64,000 bases of DNA. It comes from Corythucha ciliata (Eukaryota > Arthropoda > Insecta > Hemiptera > Tingidae). The translations under genes were made by a program, and so were the position numbers. The notes under the pieces are model-generated. The model did not search any database and was not told the origin of the DNA. It saw nothing but the letters and a program-made list of their open reading frames with translations. Shown in pieces: positions 10,801 through 31,600 of this stretch (position 1 is its first letter; each line of letters opens with the position of its first letter). The DNA is taken from NCBI GenBank assembly GCA_038030265.1, contig CM075939.1:37305253-37369252 (forward strand), read 5' to 3'.

Positions 10801-13641
10801 GCACAAACTTAGCCAATAGTTCTCAAGTTAACGAGTAAAAAGAAATTCTTTTGATAAAAGAATGTGTAAGGTTTGATTAGGTGAACTTGTAATCTTAATT
10901 GATCATGCGTGATTGTCATGTCCCGGTTAAGGGGACTTATCCTCAAATAGGTTTACTTAATCTCAAGGAAATTTTTTCCACTTCGGTAGCTCGTCGAACC
11001 ATGTAGTTTTGGGTTGCAGTGAATCCGCGATTGCTTGGCGTGTTTTTTATACAAAATAATATTTTCCCTTCTTGTGGTGCGGCTTTCTTGCCCTAGGGGT
11101 TCATCAGGTGAAGTTACTTGATTTCCTCAAATACAGTTCTGGGGTTGGATTCAACTTGTATAGCCAGTTTGAGAATTGCTAATGTAGTTTTGTTAGTTTC
11201 TCAAGCGTGTGTTTAGTGGCGTTAATGCGGGGTTTCACTAGTGGTTCTTCGCCCCCCCCCTCCCATACTTAGACGCATGAATTTTGGACTCATTTCTACG
11301 CCAATCTCGGATTTCAAAGTCTCATTTTAATCTTCAGGAAATTCTTCAGAAGCGTTAGATCTCACTTATTCAAATTCACTCAGAAATAACTGTAAAACAT
11401 CTTCAAACTTTGACCTTGGAAATTCATGCCCTTCCGTCGCTAATCTAAGGCTCCTGTAGAACTTCCTAGAAATTGAAATGAGACTCTAAAATCTGGGATT
11501 GGCGTAGAAGTACGGCCAAAAATGTGCATAAGTATTGGCGGAAAATGACCGGAGGGGGATCGATATGTGACCCCCCCCCCCCCGAATAAAATTACCAGTT
11601 TGTGAATCAAAAATCAAGCTTTCTGGAGGTAAATTGCATTTTTTCACTCAGATTCTTAAATAAAATTACGTTTTTGGCCTAAAAATTCAGATTCAGACAA
11701 AAATTTGACAGTTTCCAACCCGACATGTCAATTTCTGATTAAAAGTGTAATCTCTGCCTTTTGGGTAGGTTCCTAGTTAGTAGTAGTGGCTAAAGCGTCG
11801 CTTTTTTCAGAGATAAAATTGGTTTTACACATTAGAAGGCTACTACGCCGACAGTTTTATTTCCATTTTCCCGTCAGACGTGGTACATGAATTCTTTAGA
11901 AGTTTAGACCATGCTCAACCTTGAAAACTTGAGAGTTATTCTTTGCCACATATATTATGTGTTGTGCGTACCCCCTCCCCCTTTTAAGGCGTCTCTAGAT
12001 CCGCGCCTGGTTGGATATCTATTTATTTCGCAATAACTATTCACTGTAATCGTTTTAATAGACTCGGGGAAGCCAGTTTTAAAATCCCATTTAGCCCTAA
12101 CCCCCATTAAAAATTGTTTATTTTAAATACAAATTCGCGTAAACTTTTGAATAAGCTTAAACAAACTTTGTGAATCCAGGACTGAATGCGAGGCTTTCAC
12201 TATTTTAATTTATTCGTATAAAGGGGTCCAAATAGACCTATTTCATGGCATGGGGAAAATGTCCTCGTTACAAGGCGATGTTCTTCCTTAAAGCAGTTGG
12301 TATATTGAAGAAAGGCAATAAAGAGGAATAGATAGAAAATTTAATTATTTTGAAATGCACTGTGTCTACTACTCTTTCGCACCTAGTCTGTTATGCAGCA
12401 GCAGGTGTTCGACTATTTTTTTTTCTTCTTCTTTCTTTTTTTTTTCAAGAATGTTAAAGGAAATCGCTTGTGGATGATTATGGCGTTATGGTGACGGGAG
12501 GGGGTTGTTCTTCGTTGGAAACCTCGTTCGTTCGATGGGTAAGGACAGTGTCCGGTCTTATCGACCAACTACTTCTCCCCCTCACCCATCATTGCTTCTT
12601 CAACCTTTTCTGGTCCACACCTTTTCATTTTCTCTTTCTTTCTTTACCTCCTCTTTTAATTCTTCGCCTTTCAATTCCTCTTCTTCTTTAACTCATCTAT
12701 TCATTACTGAACCAAAAAGTTATCCTATTTTCCTAACTTTTCACTCTTTCGTGGTGTTTTTGTGTCACCATTCAATTAGATTAGAAGTTTAAAGACAATC
12801 ATGGAAAAGTAAGTGGGAGAGCGCGTGCTGCTATTGTTTAAATTCGCGGGTTCCTGAACAGAATAAAAATGTGAATTATTATTGAGTGGTTTTGATTTCT
12901 CTTTTGGAGTGAGCTAAAGGCAATAAGCGAATCACAAAGTTGAAAAGAGTGGCAAGAGAACCTTGCCTTTCCGCCCTAAACTCTTTGGATGATTACAACT
13001 TTTCCCTCTCTCAAAACTCTCCTCTTTCAATCTCTCTCTCTCTCTCCAGTTTTAGTGAAGAGTCGAGTGTAGGTACCCGGGCTGGGTGACGGACGTTGTG
13101 AGTGGGGGGGGGGGAGTTAAGTTCTCAAAAGATTTAACCCGGTGGATTTTGGGCATGGGATGGTGGCGCGTTGGAACCGGCTGGAAAGTCGTGGCGGTGG
13201 TGGAACGGGTAGAAGTGTTGGGTTCGTGCTTTTACGTTTTCGTTGTTTAGTGGGGTGGTTGTGGAGGGGGATTGCAAACGAAGGGTGTTAGTAAAAGGGG
13301 TCGAAGAGGAGGCTGCAAACTTAAACTTTGATTTAGTTACCCTTCCTTTTCCTCGTTTCGCCGAGTAAGTTGCGGCGGGGGATGGAGCTAAACTAAACTT
13401 AAACAGCGATATGTAAGACAACATCCTTCAGTTTTCGTCCCTAATGGTCGAATTTTGTTAAACTTTCTTCTTTGGTAAGGACTGAAGGGGAGAACTTTTT
13501 GTTTTACTCCACTCCCTCACTTTATCGAGGTTTTAAACTAATACTTCGTGCAATTCAACTTCGTATTATTCTCATCTTCTCGTTGAATTCTCACTTACAT
13601 TTATTTCCAACTAACTTGATTCTTGTTGTGTCTTTTTATAG
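7871..13641. other. intergenic, upstream of CtBP; 5' UTR exons not located
   Basis: The first visible CtBP exon begins at a splice acceptor (TTTTTATAG, 13633-13641), so at least one untranslated 5' exon must lie upstream, here or outside the window. I could not place it. Pyrimidine-rich stretches at 9540-9760 and 12560-12720 encode only low-complexity frames. The block 13080-13330 is richer in G than its surroundings and is a possible promoter or 5' exon, without further support. Poly-G/C runs occur at 9229, 11252, 11571 and 13104. Confidence 0.45.
11228..11583. mobile_element. decayed hairpin element, family F
   Basis: An outer inverted repeat joins GGACTCATTTCTACGCCAAT on the left with its approximate complement ending at about 11530 (ATTGGCGTAGAAG), including ATTTCAAAGTCTCATTT and AATGAGACTCTAAAATC. 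Relatives at 26215-26606 and 27849-28040 share CACCAATC(C/T)C(T/G)G and TTTTAATCTTCAGGAA. Poly-C runs sit at both ends. Non-coding and clearly old. Confidence 0.55.
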
Positions 13642-13667
13642 GACAGCGTGGAAGAAACGGTCTTCGT

Positions 13668-22155
<8,488 letters not shown>

Positions 22156-23489
22156 TGCGCCCAGCGGAGCTTTTTTTAAAAAAGTGAGCAAATTTATATA
22201 TAAATATTTTAAGGGAAAGTACGGAATCTTTACACTTGAAAAAATAGTGCGATTTTTTATAAGCGAGAGACAAGAGATGGATAAACCGAGGTCAGGCCAT
22301 TATATAAATTTGAATTTCAACGTTAATATGATGTATATATTAGCGATAATATGTACGAGTACATAGCATCCTTTTTAATAACATTGCTTTCAAATTAATT
22401 TCTTTTTCTGTGCAAAATATTCCCACTAAAATCTGCAGAAAACAAAGTATAGGGCGGAAATCCCCATGTGCTATTTTTAACGTGACTAGTCAAACGTCTC
22501 GTTCTTTTTTGTTTTTGTTGTCATTATCGCGTCTCAGCCGCTCTATTGTAGTGCTCTAAATATTCTGTTCTTTCGTAGCGCACTACAATCGACCGGTCCT
22601 TTTTTTTCAAATTCTTATTTTAGTGGCTCGAATTGATTCGTTTTCCCCTCTCACTAATAAAAAACAAAAGAGAAGGAAAATAAAACATCACAACTGAAAA
22701 GAAGAACAGAGAAGAAGCTAAAGGTTGGAAACCTGACCCGAATGATCAGTGTTTTTATTTTATTTTGAAATATGATATTGGTTCGAGTTAGGGAAATGGT
22801 TCGGTGAGAAGCCCCCTGCCCTCTGGTTAACTCCCAATTTGCGACTTTGCAAGAGGCATTATTTTTACATTTTGTAAGATATATTTTTTATTCCGTAGGA
22901 AAGTGGTTCTTTTGTAAGAATGATTTTTTAATTGAAGAAGATGATGGATTTCTTTTCTTTTAAAAAAATATTTGTTTGTGTAAGTATTGGCGAAAAATTT
23001 AGTGATTTTCTCCAGCTTTTTTACAGGCATTTATTGAGTTTAATTTTATAATAATATTATATTGATTGCTACTACTATTTTGTAATTTTGTCCACTCGTA
23101 TAAAAGAACATCATTGAAGTAAATCTCCGAAAAAAAGGTGGACTGCAATTTGTTGAAGTTTCTTATAGGCATATTTTCTTACCCCCTTCTTCGTGTTAAT
23201 TTTCATCCTCACCCTTTCCTCCCAAAACGATAAATGTACGTGTAAAAAAACTATAATGATGAATTGATTAATGTTGTTTCGCATTTTCTGATTTTATTAT
23301 ATTTTTGAAGAAAAAGAAGAAACAAAAGGAAAAAAAATGTGCTTTCTCATTTTTTGATACAATATTTTTAATGTAAGTCCTTTAGTACGTAGTTCTAAGT
23401 TTTTTAGTTCTAATTTGCGTATACATGCATATAAATATATTATAAATATATAAATATGAATTAATAAGGTTAGATGTACGATTAATAAA
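22156..23489 (+). other. probable CtBP 3' UTR
   Basis: AT-rich sequence following the stop codon, with no competing gene. Candidate poly(A) signals AATAAA occur at 22679-22684 and 23484-23489. The distal end is inferred; transcript data would be needed to choose. Confidence 0.45.
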
Positions 23490-25059
23490 AACGAACAAAA
23501 AACAAACTATGGTAGAGCAATTTTAATAGTATACAAAGAGGAAAGTACGCCTGTTTTTCGATACTTCCCTTTTTTTGATGAAAGAACGATTTGACAAATT
23601 TATGAAACATGAGCTACCTTCGAGAAAACATTATATATAAAGAAAAATATAGTATGAGAGAATGAATGACAGTGGATTATATCGAACAAAATCTTGTAAA
23701 TATCGCAATTTTTATTTAAAATTATTATTTGTTAGTTTCTCCTCGCCCCCCCCCCCTTTCATTACTTCTGGGGGAAAATCTCCAAGGCATCGCCTTTCAA
23801 CGTTTTAAACATCGTCAGAATTTAACAAACTGACAATAAAAAGAGAAGTGATTCAAGTGAACCAGCCGACAAAGGGTGTACCGAAAAACAGGCCATTGAC
23901 GAGCCAGCAAGCTAATTGACGTTCTTGCATATTGCTGGGGGGACTCTAGAGTCTCATCGATCGTTGTGTGAGTATCAGGAGAAGAGGCCAAAGCCCAGAC
24001 TTACACTTGTAAAGAATATTGCTAATTTTCAAACAAGTTGCAGGTAAGCCTCGTGTGCAGGTTGTTCCCGGCCTGAACGTCTGTGTTGGTGGGCTGAAAT
24101 GAGCGTTTTGAGGCCTTTTTAAAAGTGTTTCGATTTGAGTCGTACGCGGTTTGTGAGTCTTTCAGACAGAGCTGACGAAGTGGAGGCGGTCCCGTCCTGT
24201 TCGGCCCTGAGGGGGCACGATTTAGGCCCTCTCAAAGTGGCCACTAATGATCGGTTCGCAATTTATGACAGTTCCTAATGAAAAATGGGACTTGATGCGT
24301 TTTCCAGAGCATAATTGCTCTGGAGCAATTCATTTCTACCCGTCTTCTCTGGGATTGCCAACTCGAAATTGGACAAAATCGGGACAAAAGGGTCTTAAGT
24401 CCAAAATCTACCGGGACAAAAAGGAAAAAAAGCGGGACTCTCGACTTAATGCCAAAGTCCGTGGTGCTTTGGTGTGATTCCGAGTCAACAGATCGCGGCA
24501 CTTTCGTCCCCAGATTTCGGGCACCTCTCATGGCTTCAAAAAAAAAACCCTGACGTTCAGGGCTTTTCGTTTTCTCAATAAGAACAGAATTTTCGGAAAT
24601 TAGGTCGGCGATTTTTAAATTTAGCGTCTATGTGAAATTGAGAATTTAAACTTTTGAAACAAAAATATTTGTTAGAAAAATGGGTTATACCTTATACCAA
24701 GGACAATCAAAAAATCCTGAGCCCCAAAAAATTTGGGTTTTTCATTTTTACCCATAAACGTCGCCCCAAAGAAAGAGAAAAATACGATTTCAAAGAGAAA
24801 AGCCGCCTCATGAGTAGTGAACAATTTATTTTAGAGACTCTTTCTCTTGATCAAGAGAAAACGGGAGGAAGCAACCACCAGAGCCGTCTTTAGGCGGTGG
24901 CACGGGGTTCGGGCCCCGGATTCTTCCGATTTTTTTTTCTAATATGGGAAGAAAGGTAAACTTGTCTTCTATTGATAGGCAACCAACGTTGATCAAACCT
25001 CAGATAATTTTTTTTTATTTTATGAGCCCGAATGTATTAGTGATTGGGGGGGGGGGGCT
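23490..25059. other. intergenic, no gene recognised
   Basis: Contains poly-C (23746-23756) and poly-G (25046-25057) runs and a small hairpin around 24306-24332 (CCAGAGCATAATTGCTCTGG). Short frames at 24247-24477 and 24654-24893 are lysine-rich with no recognisable family. Confidence 0.45.
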
Positions 25060-25440
25060 AATAGCTAATTCGCTGCCAAAATAGTGATAAACCCTGATTC
25101 TCGGTTAAAATTGAGAAAAAGCTCTAATTGATGTCTCAAATTGAGAATATGGGCCCTTCCACAGTTAAAATTGATAAAAAAAAAACGCTGATTCACGACT
25201 AAAATCAAGAAAAAGCGCCAGAATTGAGAAAATTCACGGTTTCCAACGGCCTCTTCGTTGCTGAGATAAAGTGCTAATTCGAAAGAAATTGCTAATTAGT
25301 GACTAAAATTGAAAAAAACTCATATCGTTGACTAAAATGGATGAAAAGCGCTTATTCACAGCCAAAAAAGAGAAAACGCCAAGTCGAGGAAACAAAGGAA
25401 AACGCTAATTTTTGGCTAAAAGTTTAAAAATCGCTAGTTT
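25060..25440 (+). repeat. decayed tandem array (GCTAATTCGCGGCTAAAATT type)
   Basis: Units of about 30-40 bp of the form GCTAATTC(G/A)..GCTAAAATT followed by GAGAAAAAGC. The same type recurs at 55730-57240 in a Tlk intron and, in reverse orientation, at 38870-39280. Confidence 0.6.
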
Positions 25441-25999
25441 ATTGCAGGGGCGGAGCCAGCCTTTGATCTTGGGGGTGGGCAGCTTCACGTCAGAACATAA
25501 TTCTGATGCATCCGGCGCAAGAAATCATCAATTCGACCCCAGAAACTGAATTAGCGCATATAAAGGATCGTTAACCGTCAAACCGCATCTCTGCCGGAAA
25601 ACTGTCGTTGAATTCTATTCCGGATTTTCCGTCCAATAACTGACTAGAAGTTCTGACAGAAGTCCCAAGAAAGTTTTCAAGAAGAATTTTCGTCTCCGGA
25701 GGGTGGGACGGTACGTGCGGTAATTTAGCCCGCCAAACTGGACTCGTCCGTCGTAGAGACGAAAGACTCTCCCTGTCAGGAACTTGCAGACCTGCGTAAA
25801 CTGTGTAGTTATAGCTTTCAAGTATCGCGTAGTTCATTCAATACGCGCAATTCATTCATGCAATTAATTCAATTCGCGTAGTTCATTCATTCATCAAGCG
25901 TAGATCTTAGCAAAGGGCAGCTTTTCTAAGGAGATCGCATAAAATCTGGTAATGATGGGGCTCATCAAATTGGGTTTTTCGGAGCTAGGGCTTTTTACG

Positions 26000-27080
26000 G
26001 GCTTTTGAATTTAACAATAAAGTTTTTTAGAGAGTCAAATCTGTGAAATAGATCATTTCAATGAGCCAACCCCACGAAATTTAGTTTGCAGCAAGCCCAA
26101 AACTCATGAAATTAGGGTTAAAGTTCTTCAGCGAGAAAACTAAGAAATTAGTGTTTTAGTGAGCCAAGGCCTTTCATAAAATAGCGAGCAAATCCCACGG
26201 AGTTTGCGTTTTAAGGGGGAACTGCAGTGATGATTCCTCGACCCCCCTCCAATCACCCTCGTCTACTACTCGGCATACATTTTCTGGCCTTATTTCTGCA
26301 CCAATCCTGGTTTTTAAGGACTCGTTTTAATCTTCAGGAAATTCCGCATATGCAGTAGTTTTCCTTTTTTCAAATAAGTCGAAAAAAAAACCGTGAAATT
26401 ACAAGGTAAAAGTTCAAGGCGAATTTAAAATAAGTTCTGGGATGAAATTTGAAAAAAGGAAAACTACTGCATATGCGGAATTTCCTGAAGAATAAAACGA
26501 GTCTTAAAAACCAGGATTGGTGCAGAAATAAGGCCAGAAAATGTATGCCAAGAGGTAGGCGAGGGGTGATTGGAGAGGGTCGAGGAATCACCCGTGCAAC
26601 TCCCCCTTAATGAGCCAGAATCTCGAAAAGGCTTTGATTAGTGTGATACAATCGCGTAAGTGGTTTTGAATGAGGCAACCTCGTGAAATGGGCTTTTCAG
26701 CAACAAACAGCCGCAAAAATCGGGTTTTCAGCAAGAAACAAACAACAAAATTGGTTTTCTGTGATGTGGGCCAGAGCCCAAAGCATGTGGAAAATGGGAT
26801 TTTAAGGGGAAAAATCGACGAAATGATTTTTAAAGGGCAAAATCAGTGAAAATGTTTTTTTTTATATAAATGGGTTTTCAGGGCGCAAAATCCGCGAAAT
26901 TGGTCTCTTTTAATTACGCCACCCCACGAAATTGGTTTATGAGCTACAAAAATTGACGAAATTGTTATTTTTTTAGTGGGCGAAATTTGGGAAATAATTT
27001 TATAGTGAGGCAGACCCACGAAAATGTATTTTTTTGCGAGAAAAATCTTTTGATTTTGGAAACCCCACAAAATCAGTGTT
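26000..27080 (+). repeat. decayed tandem array, unit about 40-45 bp
   Basis: Recurring core CACGAAATTGGTTTT followed by CAGCGAGCAAA or a variant, about 20 drifting copies. It is interrupted at a TTAA by the hairpin element 26215-26606; joining the flanks across that TTAA restores the array pattern. Confidence 0.65.
26215..26606. mobile_element. hairpin element with TTAA target duplication (family F)
   Basis: TTAA (26211-26214) precedes GGGGGAACTGCA and TTAA (26607-26610) follows TGCAACTCCCCC. Arms of about 170 bp are near-complements and contain CCTTATTTCTGCACCAATCC and ACTACTGCATATGCGG. Target TTAA with G/C-run termini recalls piggyBac-type MITEs, but the TIR is far longer than usual and no transposase is present. 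Confidence 0.75.
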
Positions 27081-27278
27081 GACTGGTGACCCTGTATGAT
27101 TTGTACTTTTTGATGGCATTAGCCATAGAATAATAACTATACTGTCGTAAAGAAGGGAAACTTCGCTAAATTTTCGAAGCCAAGGAAAGGTAGCTTCTCG
27201 GGGGGAAATGAGAAGGTTAGCTTCACTTCCCCCTACCTTCTTCATCCAAATTTTGTTTCCAAGGTACTTTTGTTTAAT

Positions 27279-27430
27279 TAGGTCCATTCGTTTGTCGTCC
27301 GGAGCTGCACTATTAGCACTGAAAGTACTAACCTTTCATTATTTTTTCGCGTTATTTCACATGATAACCCGCAAGGTTGCAAAATTTCGTGCTGCTCGGA
27401 GTAGTCCGGGACGACAAACGAATAGACCTA
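27279..27430. mobile_element. MITE with TAGGTCCATTCGTTTGTCGT ends
   Basis: Left TAGGTCCATTCGTTTGTCGT, then CCGGAGC; right is the complement with one difference (TAGGTCTATTCGTTTGTCGT). 152 bp, non-coding, TA at both outer edges. Confidence 0.7.
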
Positions 27431-29259
27431 TTTTCACTCCTCCTCTGGTTTTTTTGGCGCGAAGCACCGAGTTCAAAAGTAAAGAAGGCAGGAAGTCAAA
27501 TTGAGTAAATTTATTTTATTTTCGTCGTGATACTTTCGTTTTCAAGACATCGATCAAGTTGTATGGTTTATGAAAGAGGAATACTTCATGAAGCGTCATA
27601 GTATGTGAGAACATGAGAATCCGTATACAAATTACAGAATAGTAGGTGGAAAAATTCGGTTTACAAGTAGTAATAGGTTGTGGTATATTGCAGCAAAGTG
27701 AGTAAAATTGTGTTGTTTGTATAGCTCGCACAGTAACATAACTCTGAATAACTATTCACAGTTCAGTATGAGTATCTAAAACTTGACTCAAGTCTTGATC
27801 AAAGACTTGAGATAGCCCAGAAAATATGACAGAAATATTGTGGATTTAAGGCGGGGTTTCAGTCGGGTTTCCTCGACCCCTTCCCAGTCGTCCCTCGCCT
27901 AAACTTCGCACATAAATTTTGGCTCCATTTCTGCACCAATCTCTGATTTCAAAGTCGTTTTTTAATCTTCAGGAAGTTCTACAGTGACGTTAGATCTTGC
28001 TTTTTCAAATTTCATCCCAAAAATAACCCTAAAACATTTTAGAATTCGAATGTGTTTTAAGGTAATTTCCAAGAGGAAATTTGGACATGAGCTTGGACCT
28101 CTAGTATAATCTTTAGAAATATATGTCTATTTTATTTAAGAATAGGTACTAGATTTATAATTGGAAAAGTACTTAGAGGGTTTTCAAGAGAATTAAGAAT
28201 GGACATTGCAACGATCTCAAGAAGAACGTCTCAAGAACAACAGAACAGCTCTGAGAAAGGGGTGAAAATGCGTCAGTAGGAGGGGAGAGTATGAATCACG
28301 GCTTTCATTATTCAATATTTTACAAAATTATAGGTATTGTAGGTCGCCTTGTTATGAGGTTCCGGAACAAACAATTAATTGCGATCTGGAGGTGAGGTTT
28401 ACGTACATAACGTGGTATTTTGGTTCCTGGAGGCGGACTGTTGGTTTTTCAATTTAAGAGAGGCTTTCAAATTTTTGAGTGACCCCCCGGCGCCGGCGCA
28501 ATCTTAAGAATATTATGCATACAGCTAGTCAACCCCCAAAATGTCTGGTAAACGCCCAAGGTAATCTGCTCCAGCCCCCCCCCCCCACAAAAAAACTAAA
28601 TAAATACAAATAATTGTTAAGGACTCCCCTCACCGTTTACACTCTTCGGTTACCCCTCCCCCTTCCACTCACCGACGAATTCCCTACCAATTTAGTCCAG
28701 TTCCACTCAAAATCCGCCTTTGTTTTGCTCAGAACAATAATTTCAGACCACAGTGAAAAACCTGATGAATTCAAATTCATTGAACAATCATATTGGTCAG
28801 TTACCCAGAGCCAAACTTACGCGTTTTTTTCTCAACTTTTTAGTGAAGGAGTTTCAACATTTGAATCTTGCTAGTTGCTTGTACTTTGGGCAATTAGAAA
28901 GACGAACCGATTAATTGGCTGAATGTGGATGAATTAAGTGGATGAAGTCGATGACTGAGAAGAATCACGTGAATTTAATGAGGAAAGGAGGGAACTGAGG
29001 ACACCAAAAGTATAGCCAGATAGGCAAAAGAAAGAGGATTGCTCGCACAAACAGAAGTGATGGCGTATGTGATGGTAACTTAGATAGTAATTAGCGCCCA
29101 ATCATAGAGCTTGGAGTAGAAGTGGGATGAATCGCATAATCAATTTGGTGGAAAGCGCTAGGGACAATTCGTCCCATGAAAGTGGTAAACAGACTGATCA
29201 AGCCATAAAAAGAGCTGCTGGCCGTATTCGTAATTTATTCACCCCCCCCCCCCAAATGG
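27431..29259. other. intergenic; family F fragment at 27849-28040
   Basis: 27849-28040 carries GGCGGGGTTTC followed by TTTCTGCACCAATCTCTGAT and TTTTAATCTTCAGGAAG, one arm of the family F hairpin. Poly-C runs at 28575-28586 and, just outside, 29242-29253. The frame 28614-28874 is unsupported. Confidence 0.5.
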
Positions 29260-29890
29260 GTAAACTGACAATTTCGCGCCTTCAAAAACGACCATTCCCT
29301 TCCACAAATGGCCGAATTGGCCATTCGTACCTGAAAAATGCCTGAACTGATGATTCATGCCCTAACTATTATACCAAAATGACTATTCTGAAAATTGTAA
29401 ACTCAGTCACGACGACAAGACAGTTGACGACAAGAAATCGGTTTCAGACTATGGCTTTTCTTAACCCCTCCCTGCCACCCCTCTGCAACTGTCAATTTCG
29501 CTCGAGCTGTCAACAAGTTCGTCCTTAAAACTGTCAATTTCGTCTTCAAAACTCTCAGTTTCGCCCCAGAAACTGACAGTTTTGACTTTGAATATGTCAA
29601 TTTCCTCCTACATAACAAAATATCACAAAACTTGATTTCGAGATTCAGTAGCAGACACTCGGGCTCACAACATGCTGGGGTTTTTGAGCCCCTACACTTG
29701 AAAAAGTCGAGTGCTAAAAAATCGCATAACAATTCCGTCCTATGGCTAATGACCTTAGTAGTCGATGACTATTAAAAAACTATTCCGTCCTGTAAACTGT
29801 CAATTTTGCCCGAGAAATTGTCAACTATATGCGTCATACGTAACTGTCAATGTTGTCCCAGAAACTGTCAATTTCGTCCTTGGGGAAGTT
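29260..29890. repeat. decayed tandem arrays (ACTGNCAATTTCG type)
   Basis: 29260-29400 has AAATGG(G/C)..AACTGAC(A)ATT units like those in the CtBP intron. 29480-29600 and 29790-29890 have AAACTGTCAATTTCGTCC units of about 20 bp. The same unit recurs at 31350-31480. Confidence 0.55.
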
Positions 29891-30053
29891 TCACATTTTC
29901 CAGAAATATTTTTTTTCGATGAGGCGTATCAATCCTTCCATGTAAATAAATAAATAAAAATTTAAAACCCATCAGAAATATTTTTATTCATTAACAAATG
30001 TTGGCATATTTGAAATCCCGCCAAAACGATCATTTATTTTTCCGCAACGTAAA

Positions 30054-30865
30054 GGCCCAATTACACCAACCGAGTAGCTCGGCCGCGTACTGGGCCGAGT
30101 GGCTCGGCCGAGTACTGGGCGAGTAGGTGATGAAGTAGGAATGAGACAGTTTTGTTATGCGTTGTCATGGCACCGCGAAGCAGAAAAATTAAACGGGAAA
30201 AAATGTTTAAACTCAATACCACGAAAATATTAACTTTTGTGAAAAGTTTGCTTCCCCCCTTTTTGCATATAATTTTTAATTTAATTTAATTTCGCGTTCA
30301 AATGGTCAACAGCCGTGTTTTTATTTTGGTCCTTTTTCTTTATTATTGTTATATAGATCATTTTCTTTTATATATATTACATATTTTGTGACTTTCTTAT
30401 ATTTCTTTACTACGCTGGGCTGAAGTTCTCGAGGGGGAGGGGGGAGCGTTCTGGCTGATGATCTGAAGTTGTTGAAACCGGTCTGTTTATATTCGCGGAG
30501 TGACAAATTCTTTTGGTTGCTAGGTTCTTTGGTTTGCTCTTGGTTGGTCAAGTCAAGAATAGGGCACCAGAATTAATAAAAATATATGGCGATAAGAAAA
30601 ATGCGTGAATGAGAGGCGAACTCTCTCAACATTCCGTGAGCTCGGTTGATCACATTTGCATATTTGGAAACGGGAAAGGGGGGTGGAAGACTGTTGGGGG
30701 GGTCCATACTCGGCCGAATAAATAGAACATGGTTCTATGTATTTCCTGACTCGCTCAAAATCACTCGCCCCTCACTGGGCCGAGTACTGTCTGAACTGAT
30801 TACACCGGGATTTACTCGGCCGAGTGCACTGTCTCGGCCGAGCACTCGGTACGTGTAATTGGGCC
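30054..30865. mobile_element. non-autonomous element with CTCGGCCGAG subterminal repeats
   Basis: Ends GGCCCAATTACAC and, in reverse complement, GGCCCAATTACACGTACCGA. Near both ends the palindromic motif CTCGGCCGAG recurs several times, with ACTGGGCCGAG spacers. The middle has no convincing coding region. The flanks TAAA and TTAA leave the target duplication uncertain. GGCCC ends and a short AT target are consistent with a PIF/Harbinger-like origin. Confidence 0.7.
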
Positions 30866-31160
30866 TTAACATCCCTTGTATTCTCTCAAGGTATACTCTG
30901 TCCTTTTCATGCCTCTAAATAGCTCATCTGTTTATCCTCTATTATTTTATTATTGGAGAGCTCTAGCAGAAAAAAAGGTAAGGTAACACAACAAACCGCT
31001 CCCCGACAGCAACGTTACAGGGGATTTTTTTTCGGAAGGCACTGACGATGACACAAACATGCTAGCTGGCGTGTTTGAAATGATTTAAAACTTCAAAAAT
31101 CGCGTATTTATTAACTGTTGGGTTATTTTACGAAAGGATCACGATTTTTGCTCTATTTTA

Positions 31161-31297
31161 GGCCCGATTTCACCAACTTCTCAAACCACGATCAACAACT
31201 AATCACGATTACAATGTAAACACTTATGTCAGAATTCATATGGGTCGTTATCACGATCAAATTTAAACGAGATCAATTTTGTTGGTGAAAATGGGCC
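31161..31297. mobile_element. Harbinger-like MITE
   Basis: Ends GGCCCGATTTCACCAAC and GTTGGTGAAAATGGGCC, with TTA on both sides (31158-31160 and 31298-31300) as a 3 bp target duplication. GGCC-TTTCACCAAC ends and a TTA target are typical of PIF/Harbinger MITEs. 137 bp, non-coding. Confidence 0.75.
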
Positions 31298-31349
31298 TTA
31301 GTGTAAATAAACTTTAAAAAATAGATTTATGAATAAGTTCTGACCCATG

Positions 31350-31480
31350 AAACTTCCTCATTTCGCCGACAAAACTATCTATATCATTCTAAAACTGTCA
31401 ATTTCATCCCAAAAACTGTCAATTTCATCCTCGAATCTGCCAATTTCATCCTAGAAACTGTCAAACGAATTTCGGAAACT
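31350..31480. repeat. short tandem array AAACTGTCAATTTCATCC
   Basis: About five units of 20-24 bp, the least decayed of the arrays in the window. Confidence 0.6.
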
Positions 31481-31509
31481 GACGGTTTCCACGCCCCTTC
31501 ACCTAATAC

Positions 31510-31600
31510 CCTACATTGTCCGTCTTCCCTCGTTGAGGTGCGTCAAAACGAACCGGTTTCGGCTGCTCGCCATCTTCAGTGTATGGAAATACAACTGAAA
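31510..31600 (-). repeat. single-arm copy of MITE family E
   Basis: CTACATTGTCCGTCTTCCCT and CGAACCGGTTTCGGCTGCTC match the arm of 18057-18320. On the minus strand it carries the best-preserved CTGAAGATGGC..GCCGAAACC motif (31557-31579). Confidence 0.6.

Noticed and set aside
24247..24531. Overlapping frames on both strands
   Set aside because: Antisense pair in Lys-rich repeat-like sequence with no domain or splice evidence.
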